Assembly (NCBI GenBank): GCA_010645155.1
Contig: JAAGOF010000046.1
Location: 1,189,282 to 1,253,281, forward strand
Source: Tigriopus japonicus
Lineage: Eukaryota > Arthropoda > Copepoda > Harpacticoida > Harpacticidae
Length of the DNA: 64,000 bases
Reading direction: 5' to 3'
Position numbers and translations under genes: made by a program. Under the pieces are notes generated by a model. That model was not told where the DNA came from. It saw only the letters and a list, made by a program, of their open reading frames with translations, and ran no database searches. Below, piece after piece: positions 45,801 to 55,485 of this stretch; within the stretch, counting starts at the first letter, position 1; each line of letters begins with the position of its first letter.

Positions 45801-48711
45801 GAAAGATGTGAGTGGTGATGTTCGAATCTAATGAGCTGAAAGGCGAGTCCAAGAACGTGCAAGGGGCTTTCGAGTAAATACACCTCGCAATAGCGATCCG
45901 ATGCCTCTGCCCTCCACTCAATAGGACGCCTCGTTCTCCCACCTCCGTCTCATCACCCTCAGGTAAGAGTTCAATATCGGCCTTTAAATCGCAAGCTCGA
46001 AGAACTTTTTCGTAGCGTTTCTCTTTAAAAGGCCGTCCCAGTAGAATGTTGTCACGTATCGAGGCATTCAAGAGCCAAGGTCTTTGTCCCGTGAGAGCCA
46101 CAGCGGGGGGCAAATGCCACTTGATGCTCCCTCGAAGTCGTTCCATTTCCTCCGTGAGAGCAGATATGAGGGCAGTTTTACCACTACCTGAGGGTCCAAT
46201 GACAATCGTGAGACCTCCCGTTTTCACCTCAAGATTTATGTCACGCAAAACATTGGCGTTGGTTTTGGGCCATGAGAAGGTGCCATTTTGGATGGAAAAT
46301 GCAATGCTCGGAAAACTATGAATGTTGTTGTTTTGACAGCTATTTTTCCTGGAGTCTTGAGGTGCAGATTTGGATTGGCTATCAGAGAATTCTTTCTCTT
46401 CCTCAATATTTGATAGGCCATCGCCCTCTTCTTCGTCTTCTTCTTCCTCCTCTTCGTCTTCGTCTTCATAATCTTCTTGCCCTTGTTCCAAATGGACCTC
46501 ACCTAGTGTTCCTATTTCCGTTGATGCTGTCACTGTCCTACCGCAAGTATGTGAGGGTTTTTTGTTGCCAGAGTAATCTTTGTAGATGTTTACTTCAGAA
46601 CGGGCAAAGAACTCGAGCAGTCGTGACCTGCTCACAATGCCTTTGATGAAGATGGGAATTGTCACTGGGAACACGGAGAGACACACTGTGAGCTGTCCCA
46701 AGAGAGCAAGAGCGGAGAAAATGTTGGCTGCGCTAAAATTGGTATCTTCCAAGGCCACGTAGAGCCCCACGGTGACTGTGCTCACAATAATTGTCGAAAC
46801 ACTTGCCAAAAACGCCATGATGGACCAGAAGAAGGAATCCCGGCGCAAAAAGCGAAGTTCACGATCCCGAGCATCATCAATTTTGGCAAACATGGCCTCC
46901 TCTAAACATCCCAATTTGACGGTTTTCATGCCTTGCATAGTTTCCGTGGATTTATACAAGCGGATGTCTTGAGCTTGAAATATCCGCTTATTGTTGTCTG
47001 ACATGAGTTTTCCCGTCAGAAATTGGAGTGGGACAATGATCAAAGTTCCAATGACAACGCCTGTGGCGCCACTTATCCCCATTTTCAGATACAGGAGACC
47101 AATAATAACAATGACCTTGAGAGGTAATGCCCACAGGTAATGAATATTCCAGATCAACTCCCGGATGTTCAAGATATCTTCCGAGGCTAGATTGGTGATG
47201 AAACCAATGTCAATGTTGCCCTCATTGGCCTCCTCGGCCTCATCTGTGGAGCAAGTATTCGATATGCAGAGAGCCTCTTTGATAACGGGAGTGTGTTGGA
47301 CGGTCCCCACCGGAAGTCGCAAAGCTTTTTCATAAAGCAAAACATGCAAGGCATTCTTGGATCGGACTCCAGCAATGGTCAGGAGATGACTTGACGTTTG
47401 TGAGAAGGCTCCTTGGCCCAAGGCTGCCAGGAATATAATAATGGCAATGACGAAGCTATCCGAAAAGAACTCTTCCAAAGTCAATGGGGTCAAAGAGTGG
47501 TCCTCATTTGAGACGTTGCTGAAAATCGAGTGGGAGTCATAACCCGAGTTCGTAATCAATGACGAGGACCCATTCCCTTGGGACGTATGGTTGTTGCTCT
47601 CTTCAGCCAAAATATGTTCAAAGTCCTCCGAGATTGAGTCGACAATAAACTTGATGCTCATCGCTCCAACCAGACCAAAGACGTCCGACCAAAATCTGAA
47701 GAAACCCCCCAGGAGAATTAGTTTCCAGTTCATGATAAGGCAGGCTTTTAGCACGCGTTTCTCCGGCTCTTTGACACAGGCTTTGAGATGCTCATATTGC
47801 CTCCGGGCTTTTTCCTCCGCCGGCAACTTATGCAAATCTCTCATTTCCAGGGGGTTTCGATAGCCACGTTGAAGAAGGGGCAAGAGCCATGTGAAGCACA
47901 TCTTGGAAAAGAAAGACACGTGGTTGTATTGATACACGAAGGTCGTATCCATATCCGGTTCGTGATCTGGTGTCATTGGCTTGTCGTTTGGGTATTGGGG
48001 TTTCCCAGGGTGTGGAGGTCGTTTCTTGCCCACTCTTCGATCATGAAGGAGCACCTTCTTTGCCAAAGCAAACATCAAAATGAGGAAAAGTGAAGTGTTT
48101 ACAACGAGTTGAAGCAAGGTGAGGTTGAATATAAGATGTCTGGCGCCAAAGGACTCCACCGTTCCACTAGTATTGCTCGAGAATCGACTGGCTCGAAGTC
48201 CCAGAATGATAACAGACCCAAAAAACTGACAGACGAGCGGAAAGAACTGTTGCACTATCCTCGGAATCGTTCCACCTCGGAGCTCAACGGCATCAAAGTA
48301 GATTGGGATGAGAATGGACGTGATAAATGCAATCAAAGTCTCGATCAACGACACTAGGAATAACACGTCTCGTTTGGCGAAGATCAGGAGGATCTCGACC
48401 AAGGCAAAGAGGCTGCACAACACTTGAACGAGCATGAGGATCCAAATCAAGTTATGACCAACGATCCGTTTCTTGGAGGGACGGGCTTTTCTCGGATGGG
48501 GTTGGTTCATGGTTGTTCTTCGATTGGCAGGTCGCTTCTTCGGCGAACAGAACTTCACATGCAAATGTAGCATCAGTGTCACGTAAATAAACAGACTGTT
48601 CAATGTGATCATGGCAAATTCGATGCGGCAATCACGATCCGGAGGGTCAGAGTCTTCAATCGTGGTATTGAAGCCGCTTTGACAGAGGCACATTTCAGTA
48701 ACAGTCGGCAT
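42862..48711 (-). CDS. SUR: Sulfonylurea-receptor-like ABCC transporter, single exon
   Basis: An uninterrupted 1,949-residue frame with the ABCC8/9 layout: N-terminal TMD0 (about residues 25-215), linker, TMD1 (330-670), NBD1, TMD2 (1375-1660), NBD2. Sulfonylurea receptors are regulatory subunits of K-ATP channels. SUR-like signs are the ADW motif after NBD1, the arrangement FEAHPIGRIINRFS in TMD2 and a long polypeptide as in insect Sur. NBD1 has Walker A GPSGSGKT (about 838), signature LSGGQ (928), then FLDSPFSSLD (949) and MATDRI (985): Ser and Asp replace the usual acidic and His catalytic residues. NBD2 has GRSGAGKS (1739), signature FSLGQ (1843), VLDEATSALD (1862) and AHR (1897), with the catalytic Glu and His kept. 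A run of Glu/Asp (about 735-770) precedes NBD1, and a Ser-rich linker of about 330 residues follows it. The start is the ATG at 48711 in context TCAACATGC. Confidence 0.94.
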   Translation of the reverse strand: MPTVTEMCLCQSGFNTTIEDSDPPDRDCRIEFAMITLNSLFIYVTLMLHLHVKFCSPKKRPANRRTTMNQPHPRKARPSKKRIVGHNLIWILMLVQVLCSLFALVEILLIFAKRDVLFLVSLIETLIAFITSILIPIYFDAVELRGGTIPRIVQQFFPLVCQFFGSVIILGLRASRFSSNTSGTVESFGARHLIFNLTLLQLVVNTSLFLILMFALAKKVLLHDRRVGKKRPPHPGKPQYPNDKPMTPDHEPDMDTTFVYQYNHVSFFSKMCFTWLLPLLQRGYRNPLEMRDLHKLPAEEKARRQYEHLKACVKEPEKRVLKACLIMNWKLILLGGFFRFWSDVFGLVGAMSIKFIVDSISEDFEHILAEESNNHTSQGNGSSSLITNSGYDSHSIFSNVSNEDHSLTPLTLEEFFSDSFVIAIIIFLAALGQGAFSQTSSHLLTIAGVRSKNALHVLLYEKALRLPVGTVQHTPVIKEALCISNTCSTDEAEEANEGNIDIGFITNLASEDILNIRELIWNIHYLWALPLKVIVIIGLLYLKMGISGATGVVIGTLIIVPLQFLTGKLMSDNNKRIFQAQDIRLYKSTETMQGMKTVKLGCLEEAMFAKIDDARDRELRFLRRDSFFWSIMAFLASVSTIIVSTVTVGLYVALEDTNFSAANIFSALALLGQLTVCLSVFPVTIPIFIKGIVSRSRLLEFFARSEVNIYKDYSGNKKPSHTCGRTVTASTEIGTLGEVHLEQGQEDYEDEDEEEEEEDEEEGDGLSNIEEEKEFSDSQSKSAPQDSRKNSCQNNNIHSFPSIAFSIQNGTFSWPKTNANVLRDINLEVKTGGLTIVIGPSGSGKTALISALTEEMERLRGSIKWHLPPAVALTGQRPWLLNASIRDNILLGRPFKEKRYEKVLRACDLKADIELLPEGDETEVGERGVLLSGGQRHRIAIARCIYSKAPCTFLDSPFSSLDSNITTHIFHEGILRILLKRRRTVFMATDRIDFLQKADWVIYMSQGTIKAQGSVDEIMKHYPELRINIKHIISRTSTLSSDDGLVEGKTAQERWTLLKNVTMFMKQMQRARLVKDPSKSNKPQFSRNIGLLKKNNSTNKLARTQIRMDSSSQLTLCHDILLPSDECVGSNSIFEQGSGLTRTDSRRGQYGSLRKHRKFRTSSGSSVGSHKLKSISRASSWSTSFNNGVPVTSLKHGPVMNPANRRLAGVGSSNSSIGLVRQSAICQAPLPSTGSFGTPRTVKHQGEFQRMRSFHHMLAFKNRLVNSGSSASLPKHSSSEPEGFSFESNNMASFRSRSTSRQSSYQDSNASSVVLHKPTYPLHCRVMRMTSNASAISQISGFSDDFHDDDEDDGLIVTRESSSQEKREYGQIGVHVYMDYFTAGGLHFAAMFLVLSVALQSIKVYMDFLLRDWSLEAGNVHDSVSMSYFTSYSTFSVLVLVFSCSANLIGQLIGARARRTLHFRMLTNLLRCPLDLFEAHPIGRIINRFSYDMFVVDQKLPACVQRLVLVSLICISALVVNSIQSPIFIVFAVPMIAIYWWLQHYYRCTSRELQRLDSISRAPVLSHFSDTLGGLKTIRAFREQNRFINQLCEKIDANTTSFLILQSGCRWLGVSLDCTGAVMVFVSIIINLFVSYQYPGERSSATIGLSMNYSLLVPIYLAWVVKFLADIENYMNAVERILEYTDLCVEEEFQTENCADQLSNDGTIRFDNVGLTHSLDQRAIISSLNLEIPTKQKVGICGRSGAGKSTLVMSLSRVTNVLHGKITINDVDIANIPLKNLRRFIWTVPQDVTLFSGTLRSNLDPENQFSDAEIWQSLEHIGLKDMVQNLANGLDAEVIENGDNFSLGQKQELGLARAILLKPPILVLDEATSALDPAREIQLHKCLLKAFADSTIIAVAHRLANIVPYDRVLVMGDGRILEDGNPREMLKKPMGFFSSLWRAAGEKPL

Positions 48712-51700
48712 GTTGATAGTTCTTGAGAGCAAAATTGGTATTGATCATGTGAAAAAGCGGAATATAAGTTATGGGATCTATACTGTATATTACACAAGTG
48801 CTCTTCCTCTCACTTTGGGAATACAACTCAAGCCCGAATATAAACACACTGACACAGCAGATTCAAAGCCAGATTGGAAAATTGGGGGGTAGAGATATTT
48901 GGAGGCTTGGCTTTCGGTTATCTTTTTCTCTCTTTGGGGCAAGCAGACGATATTTGCAACCACTAGTAGATAGTGCTCCGAAAAGAAAGTAAAGAAATTT
49001 ATGTGTCTGGTCTCTCGAGATGTGATCAGAGAAGACTTGCTCAAAAATCCGATATCGCTAGATCATGTGAAGGGGATTATAATAAGCTTGTAGTGATGGA
49101 ACACTATCATGAGCTCTCTTTTCGGCAAGCTGGAAATCTCAGCAATCCCAAATTTGCATATGTGAGGGATGACGACGACAAAATCTATGACCTTTTCACT
49201 TTCCCACAAGAGCAACAAACTCGGATAAGCTTTCAGAGTAAAACATTAAAGATGGACAAGCTCTCTGTAGATGTCCAAAAGTTGAAAAAATACCTGAAAA
49301 ATAGATTGCGTCAAGTTTGGACTGGGTTCTTGCGAGTAAAAAGTGGAAAAGTTGGTCTTTGCACAAGGAAAATTTACCTGGATTACATTTAAACTGACAA
49401 AGAAGGGCCTTACTTTGATAAATAATTCATCAAAGATGCAGAAGAGAAGTAATCTAGTGGATCACATTAACACCTCGAGATGAATTCATGGAATTCTCTT
49501 TCCAGGAAACAAAATATTTTATGCAAGTTGAGCTTCGGAGAAGGATCGAGAAGGAGAAAACAAATATCAAAGATAGGAAGAAAGGTAGCATTCATCAAAA
49601 ACTGCTTAGTAGCTCTAAATAATTCGGCTGATTATTATTTAACAACTTGTTCATTTCACCAGATCCGTGTCCTAATAACCTTTATGCCTTTAATTTTGTG
49701 GCACAATCTTTGGCTGAAATTGTTGATCTGCCAGAAAGTAAGTGGAGCATTACGGCATATTGAGTTGAATCCCACGCATTTTCATTGGGAAGTAATGGCA
49801 ATGTCAGTTCCTCCCTAAAATTATACATTAGAACCCCATGGTAGTACAATTTCATCTAAGTGCAAGGTAAAATATGAGCTAATGACTTCGTAATAAAAGA
49901 CCAATTGATCAGGGGACTTCCAAAAGTTAGTAAATCTTAGGAACCTTTGAAAGAGCCACAGAACCAATTCCCAAAAGGTTTCCGTCCCTCGAGACAAGCT
50001 GTTGTAACTTGTAAGAGCTTACATCAAATGTAGTAGGGACTTTTTATTCCCCCTGGATCCAATTCTTCTTGGATCTTTTGGCCTTGCGTTTTTTATTTCT
50101 TCAATGTGAGTTCAATATTTCAATGTTACGTTTACCAAGCAATAACTTAGAATGCAATCAATTTAAAGATAGATCATATGGTGAACGGTTTGAATTGTGA
50201 CCTTGAGAAGTCTTTTTTATTGCCATCAAAGTGGCCAGTCAAACTTCCTTTTGAAGTTTTAAAGAAAGGTCAAAACATTTCAAGAAAGTCCTGCTTAATG
50301 GACGAGAACAATATCCAACAACTCAAGGTTTCCAAAAAATCTTGGCAGAAAAAGGAACACAATAATATACCAGTATGCTTCATCGTGTTTAATGTTCAAA
50401 GTGTTCCATCACAGCTGGCGACAGAGAGCTCCGTAATTATTTTGTTCCAGAATTAAAATTGCATGAGTCCCACAACATGGAACATGCTTGGAACCTTCGA
50501 GCCATTCTTCCATTTACATGCTAAAATTGTCTTAAGTAAGCCAAGTGAAGGAGAGAGATAAATACGACCACGCTAGCCAGTCAAGACACATTCACATTAC
50601 CCAACACGTACTTTGTAGATCCGCTTTTTCACATGCTCACATCTGACAATAATGGCCAAAGGCAATTCACAACCTGACCTTTTTGTCACTTTCTTTTCTT
50701 CCAACGAAGTCGAATTCAACAGGTAAAGAAGATCACATCACTCCGGTAACCCGGTTTCTTTATGTTAGAGACGAGGCCACGATGAGCGTAGGGAGAAAAA
50801 AAGGCCAAGCCATGTGAATCATAATCCAACTTGAAATGAGAGTTGAAACGATGCATCCCAGAGAATTTCATCTCCGGTATGCTATTTCCATACTTCCTCT
50901 GTGGCAGAGAACTCGTTTCGAGTGACAACAGCCATCGAATGAACCAAGATCGAGAAAGAGACAGAAAGCGAGTTGGTCTTGAGGACGGACTCGTTCGATT
51001 TGTCCATAGTACGTTGAGCAGTAATGCAAGGGAAGAAGGAAGGAAGGAAGGCAGGAAAAAGATACCTCGATGGACTCTCAAAGGCGTCATGAAAAGCAAA
51101 CCACCGACCAAGAGCGCGCCTCCGTCAGAATCATAGACAATGATAGACTGAAAAAGTTCCTTGGGCGTGTGCAGTGAAAATCACGATTTCTTGTCAGCTG
51201 AAATCTGGGGCTTCAAACAGGAGTTAAACAGATTGCTAAAGATGCTAATTGCCTGTGCAATGGAAATGTTATTAAAGTCAACTGGTATCTGCAGTAATCT
51301 CTAGCTTGTAAATGCACAAGCATCAAGAGGATTTGATATTTGATGAATCACATAAGTTGCTCTCTTTCAATTTTTGTGAGAAAAAGAGGTTGTTGATTCT
51401 GTGTCCCGTAGTCTTGCGCCGCTCCTTGAAGTGCGTCTGTTCATTTCTGTTTCGCGCTTGATCAAACATTTCAAACGGTTAAGAATGAGATGCAACAGTA
51501 GAAACTAGTAAAGCAATGAGGCACCAGAGGTCACGACCGAGCTTAAGGGTAAACAATCAGACCCAGCAAATGTTCACTCATCTTGCCCTATTGGCTTTCA
51601 TGCCTCTAGACTGCATGTCAATTGGTGATGGCGCAGAATCCAATCACTGATGGGAATCAAACCTCATTTTTGACCAAGTGTTGCCAAATTGTCACTTTCT

Positions 51701-52904
51701 CAGATTTGTTGGCCAAAAAGCTCAGCACAATATTACGTAACGGAAAGTGAGAGATGCACACCAAGTCAAAAATGGCAACGCTGAAGGCTTGATTCCCATC
51801 AATAATGTTATTGCGCTTGATTAAACTCAACGCCTGTGATTCTAACACCTGATGCTCAGCAGGCATACTTAAGGACCATTAATCTAACTTGATTTTGAGC
51901 TATTGCAGATTGCAACTAACATGCAGCCTAATGTTGCTACATTTTCTGTCCCACCAAAAAGCATGTAACGGCCGAAATTCCCAACACGTCTTGATAATGC
52001 TAACCAGGGAATTCGCAACACACCAATGCTTAACAAAGTATATTGTTTCAATAGGGATTACAAAATTGTCAGAAAAGTTTCGGAGTAGTTGCTTAGTTCA
52101 AAACTTGTTCGAAAATGTTTCAAATAGCAATAGCTCAATGACGAAAACAGGTCCGGTTGGTTGACGACGCAGGAACAATCGTAAATAAGTGTCGGTTCGT
52201 TTCAGACATGAAGACATGCGCTTAAAGCAACCTTGCACACTCTATATTTTCTATGACCTGAGCCAAGGACCCTAGCTGGACTAGTTATCTCTATCAAGAT
52301 AAAGCTGACTTTGTAGCCGATAAGTCGAATTAAAGGTTTACGGAAAGTCATGTTTGTTTTGGGTTGAAAATTGGATGTTGAGGTCGGAAGAAGTCTTCAT
52401 TAGGAAAGGGTTGGAATTCAGTATGTGGAAAATGAACTTGGGAAATGAGGTGTCTTTGAACTGACAAAAATGTGCACCACTCTCGACTTGCGAGTTTTCT
52501 GAATTTGATTAACTTTGAAGCATATCTAGTTTGTGGGTAGGTGCCAAAATGGTACCACAAAATACAAACGGTTTCCAACCGTTATCTATATTCATTCCGT
52601 TATAAATGTACGTTATGAGTACGGACCGCTAAAATATGAGTTTTTTAGAGGTAAAAAAGTACTTGTTTATGTGGTCAAAATGGTATTTTATGTGAACAAA
52701 AGTGGGAAATATATGATTTTTGAATTGTCGTTAGTCGTTAGTCATTACTTCATTATTTTATTTTGTTCATTTTTAAGACCTTACTACTGTAAAACCCTCT
52801 TAAATCTTGAACGCGATTTAGTCCAACAATTTTATTACAAAAAAATATTTAAAGAGTTGATAGCATGCCAAAATAACTCTCAACCGTGCATTATTTTGAC
52901 TATA

Positions 52905-52962
52905 NNNNNNNNNNNNNNNNNNNNNNNNNNNNNNNNNNNNNNNNNNNNNNNNNNNNNNNNNN
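52905..52962. other. Assembly gap (58 N)
   Basis: Undetermined bases directly after a LINE fragment, so a repetitive element probably broke the assembly. Confidence 0.99.
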
Positions 52963-53140
52963 CTTCACTTTTCTCTTTGTATTCGCAAACGAGAAAAACG
53001 CCTTTGGATTAGTCTTAACCTCCTGGATCACTCTACTTTCCTTCTCTAACTGATCGGAATCTATGGAGGCCCTAATCTTTGATTGGACCACATCCAGTTT
53101 GCTTTGGAGTCTGGCTACAACAGATGGATTTGAACTACTT
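52963..53140 (-). mobile_element. Non-LTR retrotransposon fragment
   Basis: The minus-strand frame reads LQSKLDVVQSKIRASI, then KTNPKAFFSFANTKRKVK, the linker just before the reverse transcriptase in CR1/Jockey-like LINEs, where NPKxFFSFAxxKR is a recurring motif. The frame runs into the assembly gap at 52962, so the reverse transcriptase part is either missing or unassembled. The upstream side is not LINE-like, suggesting truncation. Confidence 0.6.
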
Positions 53141-55485
53141 TGAACCAGAAAATTGCATGATAAGGACAAAACATTCCATGAACCTCTCAAATGCAGTGGC
53201 AGAAAATTGTAAAAATGAGGCTTTTCGATTTTTCGCAAATTCGCACATTTTGCAAATGCAGTAGTCATGTAAAAAATCTGCGTCAACATTCAAAACAATT
53301 ATGATTTTACTCTCGGTTGTTGTTGCATGTTTCAAGACCCGTGCCAAACACGGGTCTTACTTCTAGCTCTAATTCATTTCTTGAAAATTAACATAAAGTT
53401 GACCCAAAAAGTTGTCTTGTAACTGATAACTTCTTGTCAAACTATCTATTAGGGGGTTAATCTCTCCAAAATGTGGTTTTCTCCCAAAAATGATGGAGCA
53501 TGTCCCAAAGTTTTGTAGTTTGAAGTTTTGTCCCAAAAATGACGTTTTATGTTTTTTTTTTCAAGTCTTTATAGTCCTATGATATTTGTTATGTTTTCGC
53601 TCAATTTCCCGCCCTTAATCATGAGCTAGTGGAAAAGATTTTCAATTTTTTTTAAAGAGTTTCATTTGGAGAGGATTTTTCTAAGACATTGGAAAGTCTT
53701 TGACGTGTAGTGTAATTTGCCACTTTTTGATCCATGCAGCTCTTCTTTTGTTTTGTTAAGCAAATATTTTTTAAGAAGAGCGCCACTTTCTAAACCAAGT
53801 TAAAAAAAAACAAGTTAGTTCAACAAATCCATTTTTCAATAAGCAGCGCTCAAAACATTTCGTTTTGGACGTTTTCAATTTCAATCAGGACTCAACTTAA
53901 ATTTACTTTTGGAAAGGACTGTCAAATACTGTAAAACGCTTACATGCATTTATTGGAATTTCAACTATTTTTCAGATTTGTTTTCCTAAATGATGGGATG
54001 AATATGGATTTCAAAGGAACCAATAAATTTTCATTTTAAATAGGGTGTAAGAAGTAAAAATAAGGGTTTTTGTAACCAGTAAACTTGTCTTGGGAATATT
54101 TTTAGAACTCTGATGTTGATGTTGTAATGGAACAAACACTAACAAAAGACGGCCAACCAAAATATGCTTTTTCCGTTTTAGGCTGTAAAACGTATTTTTA
54201 AGCATATTTTTGTTTTAACACATGTTTTAAGTTTTCGCCAAAAAATCGCTTTAAAATATGACAAAAATCTCAAAAACGCTGAAAATCCAAAATTGCACAC
54301 GACATGCTAGTCTATGCCCGTTTTGTTACATTGGTCTTCAAGTGACCATACTGTACTCGTGCGCAAGGAAGCAAGCAAGCAGAACTTCCTTGCAATCTTT
54401 GATTTGTCTTGAACATAAGCAAAAAATACTTTCATCCGCACAAGATATCTCAATCACTTAATGATCCACCACCACTAATTTTAGCCCATAAAGTTTTAGC
54501 AATATCTATCATTAATAAATTTCTATATAATCTAAAAAACATTCTGTGATAGAATGTCTGATTAAAGTTTTTCGCTTTTTATAAACGTGAAAGTTTTTGG
54601 AATGCTACATCTAGTTGTAAACCAAAAGACAGTCATTTATGGGCAGAGAATTTGATTTTAAATTTTAAGAATATTGGCGCGTTATGGTGGCTGCCTTTCT
54701 CATAGACAAATGGTTCTTCATCCCATTGAGATTGAAAAACAGCACCCAAAAATAAACTGAGTGAAACAAAAACCTTTTTTATTAATTAGTTCTGTTTTAA
54801 GAAGCATTTTAGGGGACTTTTGGAGTATTCTTTAGGGTTTCGAGCATATTTTTATATTTTTGAGCATATTTCGAGAAGTGTTAAGCATTTCTTGGGGCCA
54901 AAAAAGAAATATTCGCAACATATTTTGACCGTCTCTTACAATTACACAAAATTGCAACATCAGGTTCACTATTTATTTTCCCTCTCCTGTGAATGTTTCC
55001 AATAATAGACGGAAAGAGCTGATCTGTTAATCGAAGGTGATGTACAAGATGCTAAAAATGTCTGCTACAGTGACAAAAATTCAGTGAGACTTATTCAGAA
55101 AATGTTCAATGAAGGGTATTGAACCATGATACATTTGAAATGTTCGTGGACTTATTAACTTTTCCTAACTGCTGAGTTTCACTTCTTTTTCCTCAATTAA
55201 TTTCCAGATTGGATCATTTTCCTTAAATGATTTAGCTCAACTGATTTGAACCGCGATAGAAAAGTTATACGACAACTACTTTGTTGGGAAAATAATATGT
55301 TTTCTCGATAAAATGGCTGAAAACGGAGAAAATGAAAAAAAAAAACGAAGACTGAGAAATTTATTTATAATTCTGATAAAATTGCTCTTTTGAGCGGAAA
55401 CATTAATGAAACCTTAAAAAACCCTGAAACCCTGAAAGAAAAGTGAGTTGTCAACTCACTAAAAATCAAATTATTTAATGATTAC

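Larger units (their letters stand above)
48712..55485. other. Region upstream of the SUR-like gene, no confident gene
   Basis: Holds the promoter of the SUR-like gene next to 48712. Plus-strand frames at 48973-49392, 49480-49818 and 50178-50456 are moderately long but start at non-ATG codons or lack family features. A GGAAG-type microsatellite lies at 51030-51058. A LINE fragment and an assembly gap are at 52.9-53.1 kb. Confidence 0.4.

Noticed and set aside
43159..47863. Open frames antisense to the SUR-like gene
   Set aside because: They mirror the codon structure of the real gene and carry no features of their own.
48973..49392. A plus-strand frame divergent from the SUR-like gene
   Set aside because: It opens at GTG and has its first ATG 41 codons in; no recognised family.
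50716..51111. A 131-codon minus-strand frame with a hydrophobic start
   Set aside because: The hydrophobic part comes from a GGAAG-type microsatellite read on the other strand; no splice partner or family.
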